Shown here: piece after piece, positions 5,033 through 6,663 of the stretch
How the letters are laid out: each line of letters begins with the position of its first letter
How positions within the stretch are numbered: the first letter of the stretch is position 1
Assembly (NCBI GenBank): GCA_947502805.1
Contig: CANNBR010000049.1
Coordinates: 1 to 6,663 of the forward strand
Direction of reading: 5' to 3'
DNA: 6,663 bases
DNA from: a bacterium
GTDB lineage: Bacteria; Babelota; Babeliae; Babelales; CAIQNR01
Position numbers and translations under genes: made by a program
The notes under the pieces: model-generated
The model's database searches: none
What the model saw: only the letters and a program-made list of their open reading frames with translations
What the model was told of the DNA's origin: nothing

Positions 5033-5860
5033 TTAATCTTTTGACTTACGTCTTTTCAAAATAAACGGACCGTGCGGCGACTTACGTGTTCGCGTCCCTT
5101 TACATCCCTTACCCCATGGAGTCTGAGGATGTGAACCTGACTTTGAACGCCCTTCACCACCACCATGTGGATGATCAACAGGGTTCATTGCCATACCACG
5201 AACAGATGGACGGAATCCAAGGTGTCTTGTTCGACCCGCTTTTCCCCAACAAATGTTTTTGTAGTCAGCATTACCAAGCTCGCCTATTGTCGCCCAACAA
5301 TCAAGATGAACCAATCGAATTTCACTCGATGGCATTCTCAATGTCGCGTAATCACCGGTCTTAGCCATAACTTGAGCAGATGTACCAGCGCTACGAGCAA
5401 ACGTACCGCCTTCTCCTGGCCTTATTTCAATATTATGAATAGTAAAACCAACTGGTACCTTTCTTAGTGGCATAGCATTACCTGGCTTAGCTTCAACATC
5501 TTGACCAGCAGAAACCATAGTTCCTACTTTTACTTTTTCAGGAAGAAGAATATACGCCTTAACACCATTTGTATAAGCCACTAAACCGATACGCACGTTA
5601 CGATTAGGATCGTATTCAACAGTAGAAACTCTACCTTCAACATCACGGATGCTTCTTTTGAAATCGATAATACGGTAACTCTTTTGAGCTCCACCGCCAC
5701 GATGTCTTACAGTAATCCTACCATACGCGTTACGTCCCGCTTTTCTTTTTAACCCAACAACTAAACTTTTTTCTGGTTTAGTAGTGGTGATGTCATCAGA
5801 AGAAAGAAACGTTTGAAAACGAAGCGAAGGATTTCTCGGTTTTCTTTTTATAATCGCCAT
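5033..5860 (-). CDS. rplB: 50S ribosomal protein L2
   Basis: L2 is a primary 23S rRNA-binding protein needed for subunit association and for the peptidyl-transferase centre. The 275-residue product has the usual length. The N-terminal OB-fold part includes RITVRHRGGGAQKSYRIIDFKR (about 48-69). The SH3-like middle includes PGEGGTFARSAGTSAQVMAK (about 148-167). The signature RGMAMNPVDHPHGGGEG (221-237) is complete; His230 corresponds to E. coli His229, near the catalytic centre. The tail is basic (ILKRRKSKD). ATG at 5860 lies 5 nt after the rplW stop; AGGAG is formed by the last Gln-Glu codons of rplW, so the two are likely coupled. Confidence 0.99.
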   Translation of the reverse strand: MAIIKRKPRNPSLRFQTFLSSDDITTTKPEKSLVVGLKRKAGRNAYGRITVRHRGGGAQKSYRIIDFKRSIRDVEGRVSTVEYDPNRNVRIGLVAYTNGVKAYILLPEKVKVGTMVSAGQDVEAKPGNAMPLRKVPVGFTIHNIEIRPGEGGTFARSAGTSAQVMAKTGDYATLRMPSSEIRLVHLDCWATIGELGNADYKNICWGKAGRTRHLGFRPSVRGMAMNPVDHPHGGGEGRSKSGSHPQTPWGKGCKGTRTRKSPHGPFILKRRKSKD

Positions 5861-5865
5861 CTTAT

Positions 5866-6213
5866 TTACTCCTGAGCAGTATAGCCGTGTTGTTGTCTAT
5901 CTAGCGAGACAGTGCCGCCTCCAGCTTGACTAAGCGCATCAATAGCATATCCCTCTTTGAGAGTAACGATTGCCTTTTTGACGGTCTGCCCTTTTACTGG
6001 ATAACGATTAACAGAACGGTTTTTTGGTTTACGTATAATTATGCGTACCTTATCAACCTTCACGTTAAAAAGCTTTTCTAAAGCTTCTTTTACCATCGGT
6101 TTATTCGCATGAACATGCACACGAATAACCAACTGTTTGAGAAGGAAGTTAGTTTTGTAGGCCTTGTCAGTAATAACAGGTCCCTTAATAATATCATATA
6201 CTGTTAATTGCAT
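5866..6213 (-). CDS. rplW: 50S ribosomal protein L23 with extended C-terminus
   Basis: L23 lies at the rim of the exit tunnel and is the main docking site for trigger factor and the signal recognition particle. The core matches the family: YDIIKGPVITDKAY (6-19), ANKPMVKEALEKLFNVKVDKVRIII (36-60) and KKAIVTLKEGYAID (79-92). The product has 115 residues against the usual 95-100; the excess is a C-terminal tail from about residue 93 (Gly-rich, then SLDRQQHGYTAQE). The trigger-factor-binding region near the loop after helix 1 was not compared residue by residue. ATG at 6213 follows AAGGG by 6 nt in a 17-nt gap after rplD. Its last codons provide the rplB ribosome-binding site. Confidence 0.95.
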   Translation of the reverse strand: MQLTVYDIIKGPVITDKAYKTNFLLKQLVIRVHVHANKPMVKEALEKLFNVKVDKVRIIIRKPKNRSVNRYPVKGQTVKKAIVTLKEGYAIDALSQAGGGTVSLDRQQHGYTAQE

Positions 6214-6230
6214 TTAATGCCCTTCTGACG

Positions 6231-6663
6231 TTATTTCCATCGACCAACCATGGTTCTAAATGCATCCATGTCTTTTTTAAAAACTACCCAATAGCGAGCA
6301 TCAGCTAATGCATATGCATTAGGAGCATCAAAATAGATAACTCTGACTGATGGAATATTTGCAAATGAAGCAACCGTAAGTACGTCATCCACTGAAAGGA
6401 AAACGTTTACAGGAGCCATATGCAAATTATTTTCACGTAAAGTCAAAAATGCCTGTTTGGTTTTTGGAGTATTTCCTTCTAAAGTCCAATTCAAAAGAAG
6501 CAATCTTTCCTCTGCAAGTGTTTTTTGCAACAACTCACGAGCAACTGCTCTTTTTAATCCTTTAGAAGTTTTAAGTTTTCTGACTCTTGCTTGAGGTCCA
6601 AAAATAATACCACCGCCACGCCATAAGGGAGACGTTCTTGCACCAGCACGAGCACGACCAGTG
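6231..6663 (-). CDS. rplD: 50S ribosomal protein L4, C-terminal part (5' end beyond window)
   Basis: L4 binds 23S rRNA domain I, forms the tunnel constriction with L22, and in E. coli represses the S10 operon. The frame runs unbroken from 6662 to the TAA at 6231, giving 143 residues. The visible part opens with TGRARAGARTSPLWRGGGIIFGPQARV, the conserved tunnel-loop motif that starts at about residue 65 in E. coli L4. The missing N-terminus is therefore about 60-65 residues. The C-terminal domain (NWTLEGNTPKTKQAFLTLRE, then VYFDAPNAYALADARYWVVFKKDM-like end with DAFRTMVGRWK) follows family order. An internal TTG at 6533 could look like a start, but the conserved motif upstream shows that it is not. 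L4-mediated regulation cannot be judged, since the operon leader lies outside. Confidence 0.96.
   Translation of the reverse strand, partial: TGRARAGARTSPLWRGGGIIFGPQARVRKLKTSKGLKRAVARELLQKTLAEERLLLLNWTLEGNTPKTKQAFLTLRENNLHMAPVNVFLSVDDVLTVASFANIPSVRVIYFDAPNAYALADARYWVVFKKDMDAFRTMVGRWK

Noticed and set aside
5086..5467. Overlapping plus-strand open frames antisense to rplB
   Set aside because: The His-rich stretch is simply the antisense reading of the conserved C-terminal part of L2; there is no independent support for coding.
6231..6533. A 100-codon L4 starting at an internal TTG
   Set aside because: The frame continues upstream through the conserved GRARAGARTSPLWRGGG motif to the window edge. 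The TTG is an internal leucine codon.

Overview
The window is one continuous, densely packed bacterial ribosomal-protein operon, all on the minus strand and read from right to left. It joins the 3' part of the S10 cluster to the spc cluster. In transcription order it holds rplD (L4, 5' end cut by the window edge), rplW (L23), rplB (L2), rpsS (S19), rplV (L22), rpsC (S3), rplP (L16), rpmC (L29), rpsQ (S17), rplN (L14), rplX (L24), rplE (L5), rpsN (S14), rpsH (S8), rplF (L6) and the first 22 codons of rplR (L18, cut by the left edge). This is the canonical bacterial order with no gene missing or inserted.

The organism is a bacterium: the gene order is bacterial, translation starts follow Shine-Dalgarno-like purine stretches, and GTG is used as a start for rpsC and rplR. 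The 15 stops seen are 9 TAA, 4 TAG and 2 TGA, so TGA is a true stop and codes that reassign it are excluded. Base use is A+T-rich by eye. S14 is the long zinc-free form, while L24 carries a four-cysteine zinc-ribbon-like tail. The proteins are clearly orthologous to standard families but show several lineage-specific insertions and tails (L14, L16, L17-side neighbours S17 and L29, and L23). This fits a divergent or candidate-phylum bacterium. Dependentiae (TM6) is one guess from general look only and is not demonstrated here.

Layout from right to left: positions 6663-2683 carry the S10 part (L4 to S17) and 2676-1 the spc part (L14 to L18). Most gaps are 1-28 nt. There are two true overlaps (rplP/rpmC 11 nt, rpmC/rpsQ 8 nt). 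The largest gaps are 45 nt before rplV and 39 nt before rplR. The S10-spc junction (rpsQ to rplN) is only 6 nt, so there is no room for a separate spc promoter there and the two clusters are probably one transcription unit. No terminator, RNA gene, mobile element, CRISPR array or stretch of non-coding DNA over 50 nt was seen.

Functionally the genes supply structural proteins of both subunits: the 50S core and peptidyl-transferase surroundings (L2, L4, L16, L14, L6), the polypeptide exit tunnel and its rim (L4, L22, L23, L24, L29), the 5S rRNA region (L5, L18), and 30S head, body and mRNA-entry proteins (S3, S14, S19, S8, S17). I found no undescribed system. The points listed as findings are small: a tandem micro-duplication over the rplF stop, a recurrent TAGGGGA ribosome-binding motif, a doubled TATAATG element before rplV, and unusual protein tails or loops.
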